From: Bradyrhizobium elkanii USDA 76
Lineage (GTDB): Bacteria > Pseudomonadota > Alphaproteobacteria > Rhizobiales > Xanthobacteraceae
Direction of reading: 5' to 3'
NCBI RefSeq assembly: GCF_023278185.1
Contig: NZ_CP066356.1
Location: forward strand, 3,836,001-3,900,000
Length of the DNA stretch: 64,000 nucleotides
The notes under the pieces were generated by a model that was not told the origin of the DNA, made no database searches, and was given only the letters and a program-made list of their open reading frames with translations. Every line of letters starts with the position of its first letter. The first letter of the stretch is position 1. Shown here one piece after another: positions 63,373-64,000 of the stretch. The position numbers and the translations under genes are program-made.

Positions 63373-63912
63373 TCAGCCTCTGGGCGCGATCAGGCCGACC
63401 CTCATGTCCTTTGCCAGATAGACGCAGGCGCCGTCGGCGAGCACCCGGCCGTCGGCGATGCCCAGCACCAGCCGACCGCGCCGGGCCTGGCGTATGTCGA
63501 CCTCATAGCGCACCACCCTGACGTCCGGCGTGATGTGCCCCCTGAACTTGACCTCGCCGACCCCGAGCGCGCGGCCCTTGCCCGGCGAGCCCGACCAGCC
63601 GAGCCAGAAGCCGACGATCTGCCACATGGCGTCGACGCCGAGGCAGCCGGGCATCACGGGGTCGTCGGCGAAGTGACAGGCGAAGAACCAGTGGTCCGGA
63701 GCAATCTCGAGCTCGCCGGCGACATGGCCCTTGCCGAAGGCGCCGCCGTCCAGGCTGATCTCGGTGATGCGGTCCATCATCAGCATCGGCGGTGCCGGCA
63801 GTTGCGCGTTGCCCGGGCCGAAATAGCCGCCTTCGCTCGAGCGCAGCAGATCCGGCTTGCTGTAGGACGATTGCGGAGCGTGAAAATCGTGCGGGTTGAA
63901 CAAGATGGTCAC
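63373..63912 (-). CDS. fabA: 3-hydroxyacyl-ACP dehydratase FabA
   Basis: 179 residues of hot-dog fold with catalytic His80 and Asp94 ([20 protein letters not shown]). It dehydrates and isomerises C10 acyl-ACP to start unsaturated fatty-acid synthesis. FabB usually follows fabA in an operon but is not found in the sequence shown downstream (the next gene is the coiled-coil protein). The start [20 protein letters not shown] fits alphaproteobacterial FabA. Confidence 0.95.
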   Translation of the reverse strand: MTILFNPHDFHAPQSSYSKPDLLRSSEGGYFGPGNAQLPAPPMLMMDRITEISLDGGAFGKGHVAGELEIAPDHWFFACHFADDPVMPGCLGVDAMWQIVGFWLGWSGSPGKGRALGVGEVKFRGHITPDVRVVRYEVDIRQARRGRLVLGIADGRVLADGACVYLAKDMRVGLIAPRG

Positions 63913-64000
63913 CGATGTTCGGGTTCTGGCTGAAGCTTAGCTGCGGCTGCGCCGCGTGGCTCTTGGCCGCGCGGACAGGGGTTTGGCAGGCAAGCCCAAC

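Overview
This is a GC-rich chromosomal window from an alphaproteobacterium of the Hyphomicrobiales, most likely Bradyrhizobium or a close relative. That assignment rests on gene content and style: a groESL operon with a CIRCE operator, Usg, Anbu with its alpha-E/transglutaminase/ATP-grasp companions, DUF3126 next to cysE, FabA, and many palindromic intergenic repeats of the kind seen in Bradyrhizobium and Rhodopseudomonas. No database search was run; family calls come from reading the translated sequence.

Layout. 0-9 kb: the 3' part of a large AAA/TPR signalling ATPase, a Crp/Fnr-type regulator, two small proteins, groS-groL (minus strand, with promoter, CIRCE and terminator), usg, a cupin protein and a coiled-coil protein. 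9.35-12.9 kb: an island-like, lower-GC segment. It has a truncated alkyltransferase-like gene at its left edge and a decayed copy of the nucleoside-transporter 3' end plus mosaic repeats at both ends. It carries a three-part fusion protein ending in a gamma-glutamylcyclotransferase-like domain, a two-TM membrane protein, and a tRNA-Ser 3' fragment. 12.9-17.4 kb: nucleoside transporter, MFS exporter, SDR, and the Anbu proteasome-like peptidase. 17.7-24.1 kb: a peptide-type binding protein, small proteins, a complete E1alpha-E1beta-E2 2-oxoacid dehydrogenase operon (no E3) and an AhpD-like protein. 24.3-28.1 kb: transglutaminase, alpha-E and circularly permuted ATP-grasp genes, the usual Anbu partners, here about 7 kb away from Anbu.

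28-34.8 kb: CinA-like protein, xanthine phosphoribosyltransferase, a cobalamin-independent methionine-synthase-like enzyme, a glutathione/redox group (GST, kappa-type isomerase, quinone reductase) and a ketopantoate-reductase-like enzyme. 34.8-49.4 kb: a large peptide, amide and amino-acid catabolic block. It holds dipeptide ABC permeases, a fused double ATPase, M81 and M20 hydrolases, an amidase, an enoyl-CoA hydratase and a lipase-like hydrolase. Beside these lie a DadA-type oxidoreductase behind a tandem glycine riboswitch, a second M20 peptidase, and a divergent solute-binding protein closed by a strong terminator. 49.9 kb: tRNA-Leu(UAA). 50-64 kb: lipoprotein, flavin monooxygenase with a CHCC zinc protein, membrane proteins, cysE with DUF3126, TauE/SafE exporter, gamma carbonic anhydrase, several small secreted or membrane proteins (including a 44-residue single-TM protein) and fabA.

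Most of the window is ordinary housekeeping and catabolic sequence. The parts most worth attention are the 9.35-12.9 kb segment with its unusual fusion gene, the riboswitch-controlled oxidoreductase, and the split Anbu locus.
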